A stretch of DNA of 64,000 nucleotides, taken from contig WBMZ01000259.1 in assembly GCA_013400975.1 (NCBI GenBank), positions 62,001 through 126,000 on the forward strand. The letters run 5' to 3'. Origin of the DNA: Atrichornis clamosus (taxonomy: Eukaryota > Chordata > Aves > Passeriformes > Menuridae). The position numbers and the translations under genes were made by a program. Shown here piece by piece: positions 10,501-31,600 of this stretch. Within the stretch, counting starts at the first letter, position 1; each line of letters starts with the position of its first letter. The notes under the pieces are model-generated. The model worked only from the letters and a program-made list of their open reading frames with translations. It did not search any database and had not been told where the DNA came from.

Positions 10501-13500
10501 AAACCCCCTACCCAAACTTCACAAAACCACAAGAAAACTGGGAAATATCATATTTCTCCTACAAAAATAAGTTACTCCAACTACAACCACATCTAGCACC
10601 TCTGTCATGAACCAGATTCCCAGCGGGAGTAATCATAATCAACAAAAGAAACAGAACTGCAACAGCAAAGTGCCACACAAAAAAGGAGATTCCACTAATA
10701 TATTTTGATAATCCTGAAAACACCCACATCACTCTACTGAAGAAGAAATCAAGGAGGGCAGGGGGGAAGGATATCTGCAAAATAGGTGTCAAATTGATCA
10801 GACAGACCAAAACCCATCACACCATTCGGTCTGCTGTCAAGAACAGGGTCAGGCAGACCAAGATCAATTTCCTCAGCTGGACACTGGGCTTGTTACTACA
10901 TTTGAACCTGCTGTACATTTACACTTTAAGGCTCCTGGGCACTGAGGGTGCCCCACAATCCTCTTTCCTTTGCACTCCAGCACACTGTCAGGACAGTCTT
11001 GGTGCTCTTCCCTTAATGGAAATGAGATTTCTATAGCTCACCTATGTCAAGTTCCCAATGTTAATCTTGTTAATCCTCCCCAAACTCAATGGCTTGCTGT
11101 TGGTTTTTTCCTTTTGCTATTTTAGTTCCAGAACAGGTTCTCATTTCTGTTAATTAACCAAAGGATAAAACATCTGCATCAGTGTTGTTTGAGTAAATAT
11201 AAGCAAGATTGTGACATAAATTAAAGATGCCAGAAAGATGGAAAGAAATATGTTGCTCTACTGAAAAACATAACGTTTCTTCCCAATAGTTTCTTCTAAC
11301 ATTCCATAAAGTCAGTCTTACTGTTTTATCCTGACTTTTAGCCACCCCTCGTCATGGTTTGCTGAAAGACACAATAGTGATCAAGAGACACAGCTGAAAC
11401 AGACATATAACAAATGTCTTCCAATTATCTTGAAAACAATGTAAAGAAATAAACAAACAAACCAAACATTGTATTTGAAGCAAATACAATTTTTTAATAT
11501 GAAAAGACCTGGTCAAGTGTGAAACAAGAGGGCTTCACTAATACCACTGCCATGGACAGCCTATGCTACAGCTTCTACCAGAAAAATCTCAATATAAATT
11601 TTCTTGCAGAACTTCTGGTCCCACCCACCATCAGAAAAACATTAATGGAGGGAAATACCTCTCATGGAAGCACTGGCAGAATGTGGTAACTGTATGGCAT
11701 TTGCAGATGAGAAGACAGCCTGGGAAATAACAGCATGGGCTGCACAGATACATTTGGAAAGACTGGGTAACACAACATATGTATTTGCACAGGTTATGAA
11801 TTGCCACTTGTATTCTCTTGTAAGCTGTTCTCACTCATTCTTTTTCATATTGTTTAATAGGTTGCTGCTTATGGAGGCCAATGCTAGCTCAGACAACTGC
11901 TGGGAACATACTGGGAATGTGCAGTCACTTGTTGGCTAAACTAAGGGCAGGCTCTTGGCAAGGCTCTTGGCCAGCTATGCAGACGGAGCCCCTGGTGACC
12001 TTAGAACAGCTCCGACTCCCTTTGACCCATCCATGCTGTCATCTATTTCTCAATGTCCAAGTGATGCATTGCCCGTGTTTTCCAGTCAATGATCCACAAA
12101 AACACTGTCCTGCAGCTGTAACTGTCCTCTCCACCTCTCAAGTGCACATCGGTTGGCAAATTCAACCTGGACAATCACAAGAGGCAACTGCTCCTCATGA
12201 AGTCCTTCGTGCCTATGGTGTCCTGGCCATGGACAGAAAAAGTCTCCACATTACTTTTATTAATTATATCACAACTCCTCAGATGAACTAATGAGCTACT
12301 TATGGGAACAAGGAAGCACCAGTTGCCATAACCACACGAGGGCAATTGCTCCTAACACAGCTGTAATGCACGTGCATGCGTTTGCTTACTATCTCTGCCA
12401 TCACTTTGAGACAGAAAACCGATCCGAACCATAGAAGTCAGCTTGGAGTGAGCGCTCACACTTCTATATAACAACACATATTGATGCATACAGAGAAGAT
12501 TTAATTTATTAGTAATAATGCTGACCTTAGAAGGAGTCAGCAATGATGCAAGAAAAGTAGTTTTGTCATTTAACCAACCAGTTTGGAGACTCAAAAGCTT
12601 ACAATCGGGGCAAAGCTACCACTAAATGCGTGTGCAGAAATTCCTCTCTTTAAAGAAGAACCCATAAACCTTACTTAAGAACAACTATTACTGACCCTAG
12701 ACTTGCAATGCCACAATCAAATAAACCACTTCAAAAACTGTGTTCTGGTGACATACTAAAACCATGCTGTGGCCTGCATTCATTAATTCTTGCAACAATG
12801 TTATTATAATAAAAGTAGGACATAGGACAAACAAATCCTATTTCTATTTCTACAAAGCCTGTGAGTGAAACCTTGACCTTGCAAAGCGGCCAAAAAGAGT
12901 GTGTTTCCCTTGGACTGTACTATTTACACACAGGTTTGCAGTTTATATTTCTAGTCTATCCCTAAAAGCGTGACGTTCTTGCAAAAGTCAAACAACCATG
13001 AGGCATTACCGTCACTGTCCTATAAGCATCATCTGTTCTACACTGGCTGTATGGATCAGAAAACTGCCATTAGCTTAGCGTATCATCTCTGCATGGCACA
13101 GCACAAGGAACAGATGGTCTTCCAGCTCGCAGTGTGTCAGTGGTGTATCCCCTGCAGCAACCACAAAAAGCAGACAGTGAAAACATGGAACAAAAAATAC
13201 CAGCATTATGTCTTTGGCTCTTGTAGCGCAAAAGTCACTCATTAATTACCTCTGTGTTTCTCATATAGTGATCCTGTGGGTAATAAATCTCTAATCAAGA
13301 AAAAAAAAAGATTACCTCTATCATACCATGTATTTTAGATTTGTAAGCTCAAAAAAAGAGAAAGAAAACAGGAAAGCAAAAAATTCATTGCCTGTTTTGT
13401 TTCATTAGCATATGCTTCATGCATTTCTCACACAGTCTTGCCTCTGGAATAAGACATTAGTAAGTTCATGTCAAGTAAATTTTGAAAATTATTCTTGCTG

Positions 13501-15500
13501 AACAACTCCACAACTGCAGCTTGGCTGGGAACAGCCTATATATCCATGGCAGCAGGATGGGAAATGAATGTTTAAATTTAATGTTTAATCTTTCACATTA
13601 GCATGACTGATATTGCAGCAAGCTGACTTCTCTTGCGTGTCTTTCAGCATTGGTAGTAGCTGAATTACAGATATTACAATCAGAAACGCAAATCAGACAT
13701 GACCACAAGACTCTTGAAAGACGATTTCCTAAACTTCAATCCTACCCTTCCATCAACCTTTGCTATCATCAATTAAATTGGAACTCTGAAGTCCATTTAG
13801 CAATATACACTCAGTGCACCAAATCTTTGCTACCAGATGGTCCTTAAAATGACTGTCAATCATAAAGCCAACTATTTCATGGTCATGTTCCTGCAAGGGG
13901 TACATCAAGACCTCAAAAATGCTACAAAAAAGTAGCACACATTTTTAATAGGACAAAACTATTAAGAAAAGCCTCAAAACATTATTAGAAAATATTTACA
14001 TAAAAAACTATTAGAAAGAAGCAATAAATAACCATGATTAAAGAATAAATCAGACTACAGAACATACCTTTTAATCTAAGCAACATTTAATAGAGAAAAG
14101 CAGAAGAAAATAACATTTAATGCTGACTATGATTTAAATTAATCCTTAGTCTTTTTTTAAGGTAACATACTGGAACAACACAACTGAGACTGTATTCTGT
14201 GTAAATCTACAAAACACGTCTCTGCCATTTGGTACTAGATACAGCGCTTTACTGCTGCTGCTCCTTTCACAAGGTCCTTCAGACTCACAGATATACGGTG
14301 CCATTCTAATGAACTGCAATTGTCTTGGAGAATGAGGAAAGACTTTCTGAATCAGGACTTTTATATTCCTTTGTACTATAATTACAGCTAAAAGTAGTTG
14401 TGTCACTCATGTACCAAAACACAGAAGTTAGTGCTGCAGAAATACAGATGTGTTCATTCCAGAGCAGCATTCTGTCACACAGCCATCTCCTCTGGGGTCG
14501 GATTCTGCCCACGGGACTTTCTGCCAGTGCTCAGAAGATGAAGTGCCCCAAAAATTCCACCAGCTCCCTCTAGTGATTCTCAGGCTGTGACCAAACAGGT
14601 TCTGCTGGGCCCACTTATGGTTCTTGGCCTCCAGTGACCTCTGGCTCTCGAGTCTTCTACAACAGCACCTGAAATACCATCTTCAGGTGAGAGGCATCTG
14701 CCTTTGGCAGAAGACGACAATGCTCAGTAACAGGTCCTGGTGGCACAGGAGCCAGGCACAAGGCACTCTTACAGGAACAGGAACTGAACGAAGGCATCAT
14801 GCCCACCAAGTCAAACCTTCAGGCTTTGACAGGACAGGATTTGGTTCGGGTGGTAGTTCCAAAAGAGAGCTCTTTCAAGAACAGGCTTATAAATGGTACG
14901 TTAAAAAAGGAAGTAAAACAACTATCTTATTTTACAGGTCTTCACATCAGAAAAGTAGTCCTGCTCTGTGCTCCCCATGACCACAAAGACAAAGGAAACA
15001 AAACAAACTGGAAGTTTCCACTGAAGGTGAGGAGAAAAAAAACCCTCAAAAATTGAAACACCACAGCCCTTCCCTAGTGTCTGCAGTGAGTCAGGTGGCA
15101 CTTTCCTCCAAATAGGCAGGCACTGTCTTTGAGGAAACTGCAGCCATGCCAACAGCAGCACTTGCCTGTCAGGCAAAACATCCTGGGGTTTTTTGTGTTC
15201 CTCTTCATTGCCTCCCAGGATTTTGATCAAGTAGACTCTGCTCTAAGACAAAGACATAGGGCTTACTAAAGGAGCACTACTTAGAGGCATGCAAAGGGCT
15301 CAACGAAAATTAAGATATGTCCTGTGAAACCATTACAATTATAAAGACATTACAGCATTCTTCATATGTAGACTTTGTAAATGGGTTGCTGAATAATCCA
15401 GCCTATGATTAATGTCCAATGAATTATCACAACAGAAAGTGTGATCACAACAGAAAATGTGATCAAAGATTATCACAACAAATTAGTTTCCGTTCAATTT
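7600..15500. other. TM4SF1-TM4SF4 intergenic DNA, left part
   Basis: No exon, RNA gene or complete mobile element was recognised. Short ORFs on both strands carry no family motifs and no consistent splice phase. GC content rises modestly around 11.9-12.2 kb and 14.5-14.9 kb without a recognisable product. An 18-bp unit (ATCACAACAGAAAGTGTG and one variant) is duplicated in tandem at 15426-15461, with degenerate copies after it. Confidence 0.5.
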
Positions 15501-15507
15501 TCATTAC

Positions 15508-15661
15508 AATTTATTATTATTATTTTATTTATTAAACTCTTCTTATCTCAACCCATGAGTTTTCTCACTCTTAACCCTCCGACTGTCTCCCTGCCCCACC
15601 AAGGGCAGAGTGAGCAAGCAGCTTTGTGGGGCTGAGCTGCCAGCTGGGTTAAACCATGACA
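15508..15661 (+). mobile_element. LTR 3'-end remnant (endogenous retrovirus type)
   Basis: The stretch runs from TTATTTATTAAACTCTTCTTATCTCAACCCATGAG through a CCCTGCCCCACC segment and AGTGAGCAAGCAGC to GGTTAAACCATGACA. I recognise this layout as the 3' part of an LTR common in songbird genomes, ending in CA. The 5' half of the LTR and any internal retroviral genes are absent, so this is a truncated solo-LTR relic. The family name is not assigned. Confidence 0.5.
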
Positions 15662-17040
15662 AGTGTCTAAGCAGTACATTGCTAAGTAACATTAACAACA
15701 AGGTTCTATTAAAGTTTATTACTAGTAACTCATCCTTGATAACCCTAGGATTCTGAATGAATGAATGAATGTTGTCAAGACAGAATTTGGATTTTGTCTT
15801 TAATTTTTGAAGAGCATAAAACAGTAATCCTAAAAATATAAGACACTTCTACTTTTCTGTCAAAATCAAATTAAGACCTAAAATTTGCAAACTCATCTTG
15901 CAAAGAACTCAAAGATCACCCTTAACATTGTAAATTATATTTACAAAGAGCAAAAAGAAATGTAATCACCGTTGATTACAGATTAGTTCTATACATGGGG
16001 GTTACAGGGTACACGGTTGTCAGGGCTATATAACCTTGCACTGCTAGTGGAGCCACTTTATCTTAATGATAAGAAGTCACAGTACCTTAGAAGTCATGAG
16101 AGACTCTTCTGTCTTTCCTTGCCTTAAAGAAAAAATGCTCAACTATGGCCAGAGCAGCCCAAGAATAACTTCACCAACCCTGTATTTGCATAGTTCTGCA
16201 TGGAACTATGGCACTGACTAAGGCTGAACTTAGACTATGAACTACAGACACAAGGCTGACCTGCTGAAGCTAGTGAAGGTATGCAACACGCTCACCTCCT
16301 GGACTCAGCTAACGCATATCTGTCAGTCTGTCCTCGCCTGGATTCTCACATCTGCTCTGCAGAATGAGAAGACAGACGGAAGAGGCTGAAACTCCACTCC
16401 TGTTTTCCTGTTGCACCAAGAAGGCTTTGTGTGAAACAAAAATTAGTTCCTTTAGTCAGGCAAAGCTTAACATTAGCAGAAAATACGTATTTTAAAAAAT
16501 CTGGAAATTAACCATCAGAGAGTTTGGACTCTCTGATTGTCTTTTCAAAGAGCCTTGACACACACTAGAATATGTTTTATTGGAAAATACTTCCTCCCTT
16601 GCGGTGTAAGTCCTCAGCCACATGGAACCAGTCCTGTTCCAAAGCCCATGCAGTTGTACTTGAGTAGAGAGTAGGTCTCAAGGCATTACCTTGAGGATCC
16701 ATCACAGTAAAGTAATTGATCTCAGTTCTAATGGCAATACTTTTCAGAACTAGATTTCCTACTGCTTGAAATGCAGGGAATAAAACTTAGCACCCATAAA
16801 AGTTCTGTCTCAGTTAAAAATAAACCGCTATATACCCACAAGACAAAACTTACCCCCATCTTGTGAACTGTCCTACGGGAACCAGAAGATATATTCATTC
16901 AGATAAATGACAAAAATAGGATCCTAATCCATACTCACTTTATTAAAGCAAAGGGCTATATTAGGCTAGATGCCTCACACTAGTAGAGAACTGGAGAAAA
17001 TTTAAGGAGAGTAATTCCAAATTGGTGGTATAAGCCATAA
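15662..17040. other. Intergenic, nothing recognised
   Basis: AT-rich single-copy-looking sequence with a short (GAAT)n tract at about 15756-15770. No supported gene. Confidence 0.5.
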
Positions 17041-17269
17041 GGAAGTGGCCTCAAGTTGTGCCAAGGGAGGTTTAGATGAGGTAACAGGAAAAATTTCTTC
17101 ACCAAAAGGTTTGTCCAGCCCAGTGGTGGAGTCTCAATCCCCAGAGGTATTTAAAACCTGTGTAGATGTGGCACTTGTGTACGTGGGTTATGGTGGCCTT
17201 GGCGGTGCTGAGGGAATGGTTGTACTCAATGGTTCCAGAGGGCTTTTCTAAACTAAATGATTCTATGAT
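17041..17269 (+). repeat. CR1 LINE 3' fragment
   Basis: Plus-strand 3' end of a chicken-repeat-1 LINE. It contains AAAAATTTCTTCACCAAAAGG, a divergent GGTGGAGTCTCAATCC block and the end AACTAAATGATTCTATGATA. It is 5' truncated with no intact ORF, and about 230 bp remain. Confidence 0.8.
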
Positions 17270-25655
<8,386 letters not shown>

Positions 25656-28600
25656 AAGAAAAAACAAAAGAGCATTGCATTATATTTCCTGCAGCTGAGA
25701 TACTGCATGTGCTTTTAGCCTGGATGAACTAGCACTATCAACAGGCTCACTCTCAATTACCTGTCTATTTTTGCTGATATTTGGTTCTCAGCAACCTGTA
25801 ACTTCACATTCCCTACACAACAATCTGTTCATGATAAGGAAATTTATTGTAGTTGCCCACTTACGACTACATAGAAAGGCCTATCTCCCACTCAGTTCAG
25901 CCTTACAGTACTAACACAAACTTATCCATGAGGCAGAAAGAGGTGCCATGGGAATAAAACCAATTTAACCGAGGTTGCTGAAAAACCTCCATTAACGACC
26001 CAATGATGGTAAAGCCATTTTTCCTTTCAATAAGTGTAGTTGGTATCATTTCAATGACACAACTCAAGAAAAATATACCTCCTCTTCTTGAATATTTCCT
26101 GCCTTAGGGAGAAATGCATCAGGAGACAGTCTTGCACCACTTTTTTATAATTCATGGTAGAATTTAAACTGAAGTGGTGAAAAGAAATTAATGATTTATG
26201 TCACTTTGAGAACACAAGTGAAGATCCAGCTATAAAACTGAATATAACTTATTCCTGACAATAAAGATTTGTCTTACTTGTTTTGAAACAAAAAGACCTG
26301 ATTTAAAATACAGGTTCAAAATTTGTTTTCACTTCTGAAATCAAGATTCATCAAATTCTTTTAGAAAAACATATCACGCCTGCCTTCAGTCACTATGTCG
26401 ACAAAATGAAATGGTCCATGTAAATCTCAGAAAATAAAAGAAACTTTAAACTACAGAGTAGAATAAAAGACACATCTGTGAAGTAGTTAACATATTCCAA
26501 CTCTGTGCTTGACAGGATACTAGCATACGATACCTAAAAACCATACAGGCTTTCAATGAGGGTGTAGCAGCTCGTTCAGTTTCATGCTGGGACAAACTTT
26601 GTCTGCAAAAAAACCCCAGGAAGGTGTAGTTAAATGAAGGGAGAGATAGAATATCCTTTTGTTTATTAACATCTCAGCAAGAGAGCCCTGCCTAAAAAGA
26701 CACTGCATAGTGACAAAGACAAGAATTATGCTGTAATGAGGGACAGGGCATGCCCAGAGACAAGATTTCCATTGGTAAGGATCATTTGAAGCTTAATGTG
26801 GATACCGTAACTAGCAGTATAATTCTACTTCTAGCCTGGCAAATTTGATAACAACTAATCCATAATTACCAGGCACAAATAGTGTCTAATACAAAACAGT
26901 TGCCTTAGACCATCTGGATGTCTATTTACAGAGCAACCACTTTGTTGCTGTACCTAATGTAGATTTCATGATTGCAAAGTGATGTAGTGTAGGTGAGTGA
27001 GCAAGGTGAAAAATGCACGCCCACTCATGCGGATGCTCTGGACACAGGAAGAGGGCAAGCTTCTCAAAACTGCAACAGCACAGAAAGAACTGAAGGGGCA
27101 AAGAGGTTGGGAGAAGGTGTAGAGGTTGTCCCATCCTCCCTCCAAAATTCTAGCTAAGACATCCATGCTAAAAGAAAGCACAAATAGTCTGATAACAGGA
27201 ATAGTGTGTCATGTCCTTGCTCCATGGGCTTTTCTTTTGATAATGGGGCTGTTAGTAAACAGCATACAATTCACAAAAAACACAAGTTTTTACGTATTTT
27301 CAACTGGTTCATAGAAAGAACACAAACTTTCACAAAATTCGTTGGAATTTAGACTTACCATTGCATGATCTGTCTCAGTTTTTAATTTGTCTGTTAACTG
27401 AGAAATCAATGAACTACTGCAACAGTGCAAAAGCAAACTGCTCAGCCTCAGTTCTCCACTACAGTAGTGACCAGGGAATAAATCCACTGCAGACAAACCC
27501 ACTGCCATGTAGTCTCACACTGTCCTCCAGGAGCCTATGAAATCTATTGCTGACAACGGGAATACAAGAACTGCAAGGTCAAGCCACCAACAACTTGAGC
27601 ATATTGGGCAAAATAATACCATCTTAATTGTGGATTGGGTAAGACAATTCTTCATTTCTTCTCCAGCAGGCTTCCCACAGAAGTTTATGAGTACATACAA
27701 GGTATGCAACTAGATTCTTAATGTATTAAATAAAAATTAAATGTTTTACTTATTCTGGAAAAACAAAGAAAAAGTCACAACTGTGAGTTCTAGACATTCT
27801 ACAGCTAAACCCCCAATCAACTACTTTCTTTAGATCTTCTCGATTCTTGCCATCAAGGGAGATCAGCATAGAAGAAAATACTATGTAGTCATGAAAATCT
27901 ATTTTTTGAATAGAATTACAGTACAAGGATAACTAAGAAAACAACTGAAGAGGAAATACATTGTAAACAAGGACTATGATCCCATTCCTAACAAAGGTCC
28001 TGGTGAAATCAGCATGGGAGATGGACTAGCCAGCTGGAAGCATGTTTGTAGTTATGAGTAAGATAAATATGAGGCATTAAGCATTCCAGTCTCTCACCAG
28101 ATGGATTAAAAAGAATGCTGTATATAATACCATTCTAATTGTCAGTCAAAAGCTGTACAGAACTGCGTCTAAGTACATGAGACATACAGCTTGGAATGAC
28201 CCACAGCAATCCTTAAATTTGAACACATACAAAACCGTAACAGTCTTTCAGATTTGACCCAAAATGGAAACAGGAATTATTCAGTTCTACTTCCATAGAA
28301 AAGACAGCCTTCCTTCCTTTCTTCATTCTGCCTCCCTACACAAGCCTTAAGGCAGACATATTCCTCACAGAAGGATGGGCGAGAGAAGCAAAAGAGCCAA
28401 TGGGCTGCAATCATGTCATTTCCCTGGAGCACGTGAACAGTTCACCTGGACAACACAAGTGAAGAGTACGAAGTCAGACAGCAGGGATGAAACTGGATAG
28501 AGAGAGTGGGTTTGACGGATGTGCAGCTCTCATCTCCTCATTACCACAGGAACCAGCATACAGGATAAGCTGTTTATCAGCAACACAAGCAAGCTGTAAA

Positions 28601-31600
28601 AACCAAGAGCAGGTTCTCCTCTGCTCCCACCCTCTCCAAGTCTAGAAAGAAAGATGAGAGGCAAGTATTCTCCTCCAGGATGAAAGAAAAGCAATTCCAT
28701 GTAAGTTTGCAGCATTATTCCTGATTGACATTTGGGGCCACATGGGGTTCCTAGATAAGGTGAATTAATGAATTCACAGGAGGATTTTAATCTCAACTAC
28801 ACTGGTACCTAGCAAGGGGTAAGAGTGCCCAGACTTTAGCTCTGGCACCTACCTTCCCTTAAGGCTATGCATGCACTTGATGTTTGCACCCCAGTAAAGA
28901 CAGAAGCAATATCCACCTGCACCAGCATTGACAGTTCTGAGAGCGGGAGGGCAGCAACTGCAGCCACAGCTGCCACAGCAGCACTGCTGCCATTCTATCA
29001 TGTATTTGCACCAGAGAGGCTGGTCAAACCATGGGCAGTCTGTAAGACCCCTTGAAAGGGGAGCGCAAGAGAAAAAAACCCAGCAGAATTGCCATGTCAC
29101 ACACTATAAGAATCTGAGTGCTTATAAATGCAAAGAAGGAAATTCCAGGTCAGTGCATGTGATGTGAAAATTTAAAGATATTTGTTGTTGCAGAAGGTGC
29201 AGAGATAGGATAATTTTAAAATACAGACATAAAAAGCCTGTCAAAATCAACAATACAAGAATTAAAATCTGCCCTCACTGAACATGATGGGAGCTATGTA
29301 CTTCAAGTTGTAGCCAAGATTTCACTCAAGCAACAGTAATTTCAATTTCTCATGCTTTCAAAGATTTAAGAGTCCTTGTTAAAATTTTACTTACAACTGA
29401 AATTTTCTTGTGAAACTTCAGGTGCACTGACTGCTAGAAAATGAAACTAGAAGCAGACCAAAGCATGGAAAGCACTGGGGGTTTTCTGTGAGGATAATAC
29501 ACGTGGAGACATACTGTATATTACTGCACTCTTCAGAAACATGCTGAATCAGGATGAATGCTACCAGGATCTGGAAACAAATAAGTGAGTGACAAATGGT
29601 CACTTTGAGAAAGAAGTTACAGAAGCACAGTGACAGCATCCTGTCACACTTCCTTGCAAGGCAGGGAAGAATCAATGCATCTGGTAAAAACAGGAGACAG
29701 ATTCTTCTGTTTCTCAAACTTGAAGCAACTGGCATGGTTTCCCAGGCATCTTCTGCTTGCTTGCCTGCTTCTGTAAAGTCAAGAGGAAGAAGAAAAACTA
29801 AATTATGTCAGCAAGAGAATGACTGTACCTGCTGGACAGTTGTGCACTTCAGCATGCATAGTGACAGGAGGAACATATAACTGTAAACTCTGCATAATCT
29901 CTGTAAATAATAATTTGTGTGACTGGGCAAAAACTCATAACAAAACAGTAAAGAGCACACACACCCCACTGAGAAATAAACAACATGTACTAAAGGAAAC
30001 AACTTCTTTGTTCTCCCAGTCTTGAAAATACCTTACGTGGAATTTTAGTTCTCAGTACTCATTACTAAAAGTACTTCAGTGGTGCTTAGATGGTCCACAG
30101 CAATATTGAAGTTCCTTTGTTTACTCCTATAGAACTTATGGTTTACAAAAAAAGCAATTTTGATTAATACATAAGAAAACACCTTTTGTGCAAATAAACA
30201 AAAATAAATATCACAAGACTCAAGACATGTAACAGTAGAGAAAAAGAGGTATTACATTCACATAGTTATGTAATTTTTGCTTACTTAAAAGCAATATAAA
30301 TTAAAGAAGCATCAGAGATTGCTTAGTGGCCACATGCCTATTTGCTACTGGTTGACAGTTACTTTCGGACTCATGGTTAGAATATGCCTTGAGGGCCTTG
30401 AGGAGAATGAAAGAATGGAATTATTAAAACCCTTACAGAAGACGTTCCATGTAGAAAAAGGCATTCATGGGAAAGTTGGTGAACAGGCAGTGGGGGCAGG
30501 TAAAATGGAAAGTTACAGAACATAACTACAGAACAGCCAACAAAGAAGTATAAAGTTGAGTTACAGTACAGTACAGTTGAGTACAGTAGTTCTAATGCGC
30601 CTTTCAGCTCACTTCTCCTAAACACTCTTCATCAGCATACTTGGCTTTCCTATATTCACAATGATGTGATGTCCATGTGTCGCTGAGAACACCACCCAGT
30701 CCAAGCGATATTTGTCATAAGCTCTTATCTGCAGAGAAACATCAGGAAGAGAACAAAGGTCAAAAAGATATGAGGGAAATGTGTACATCAACAGTCTGTC
30801 CTCAGAGCTTGGGGGAGTCCAGCAGCTGGGGCTGGGACAGGAAAACCTGTCGTGAGGAGGCTCATAACACCTAGCTTTTCCTTAGGCATCTTCCCTTCTC
30901 TGCTCTCAGGTGCCTCACCCCCAGTCAGCCTCCAGATCTTACAGAGGAATCTAGGAATAGGAAAGTGAATGAATTTCTCCCATGCCAAAGCTGTGTATAT
31001 GGGTGCAATCATGACTTTTACTTTTGTACATACATGGCCCCACTCTTTCAGCTTCTCACCGACACGCATTGCATATCCATGCATTTCACGGGGAAGGAGT
31101 GGTTGAATTTCCAGCAAGAGGAGCAGGGTCTGTCCCCTCAGTACATCTCCCTGGATTCACTACACAGCTGTCAGAGCAGGAGGGCTTTCTGGAGTACAAG
31201 GAGAGCTTGTACTAATGTGATCCTTCGCTGCAATGAAGATTTGGGTCACATGAAGGGAGATATTTTTCAGCTGATTCTTCTTTGCACTCTCTTCAAAGAA
31301 AGGAGTTTGGTGCAGTTTACCAGCCTCTCTCCAGCCCTCAATGGAACCACACAACACAAAGCAACACTCACATCGTGTTAAGTGTGTTATGAGGGATTTT
31401 ATGAACGAACTTCCTTCTGTATTTCTTGATTGATATCCATGTGTCACCATATATATTTAATAAACACATATAAATATACTATATATACGTATATATAAAC
31501 ACATACACAAATTTACTTGCAGTAGCAGAGCCTTGAACACACCTGTTTTCAACTATGTATATCCCATCCTACCCATAAATTTGTACCACCCCCCACCCCC

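Noticed and set aside
11881..12291. 136-codon plus-strand ORF
   Set aside because: No family motif, no supporting splice or promoter signals, and ordinary composition. The length is compatible with chance in a 64-kb window.
28849..29100. Minus-strand cysteine-rich ORF resembling the CCGC loop of L6-family proteins
   Set aside because: The cysteines come from a low-complexity TGCTG/TGCAG patch. There are no flanking splice sites in the right phase and no other L6 exon nearby, so I do not call a TM4SF pseudogene.
30965..31381. 138-codon plus-strand ORF
   Set aside because: No recognisable domain, and competing ORFs exist on the other strand. Kept only as a composition anomaly.
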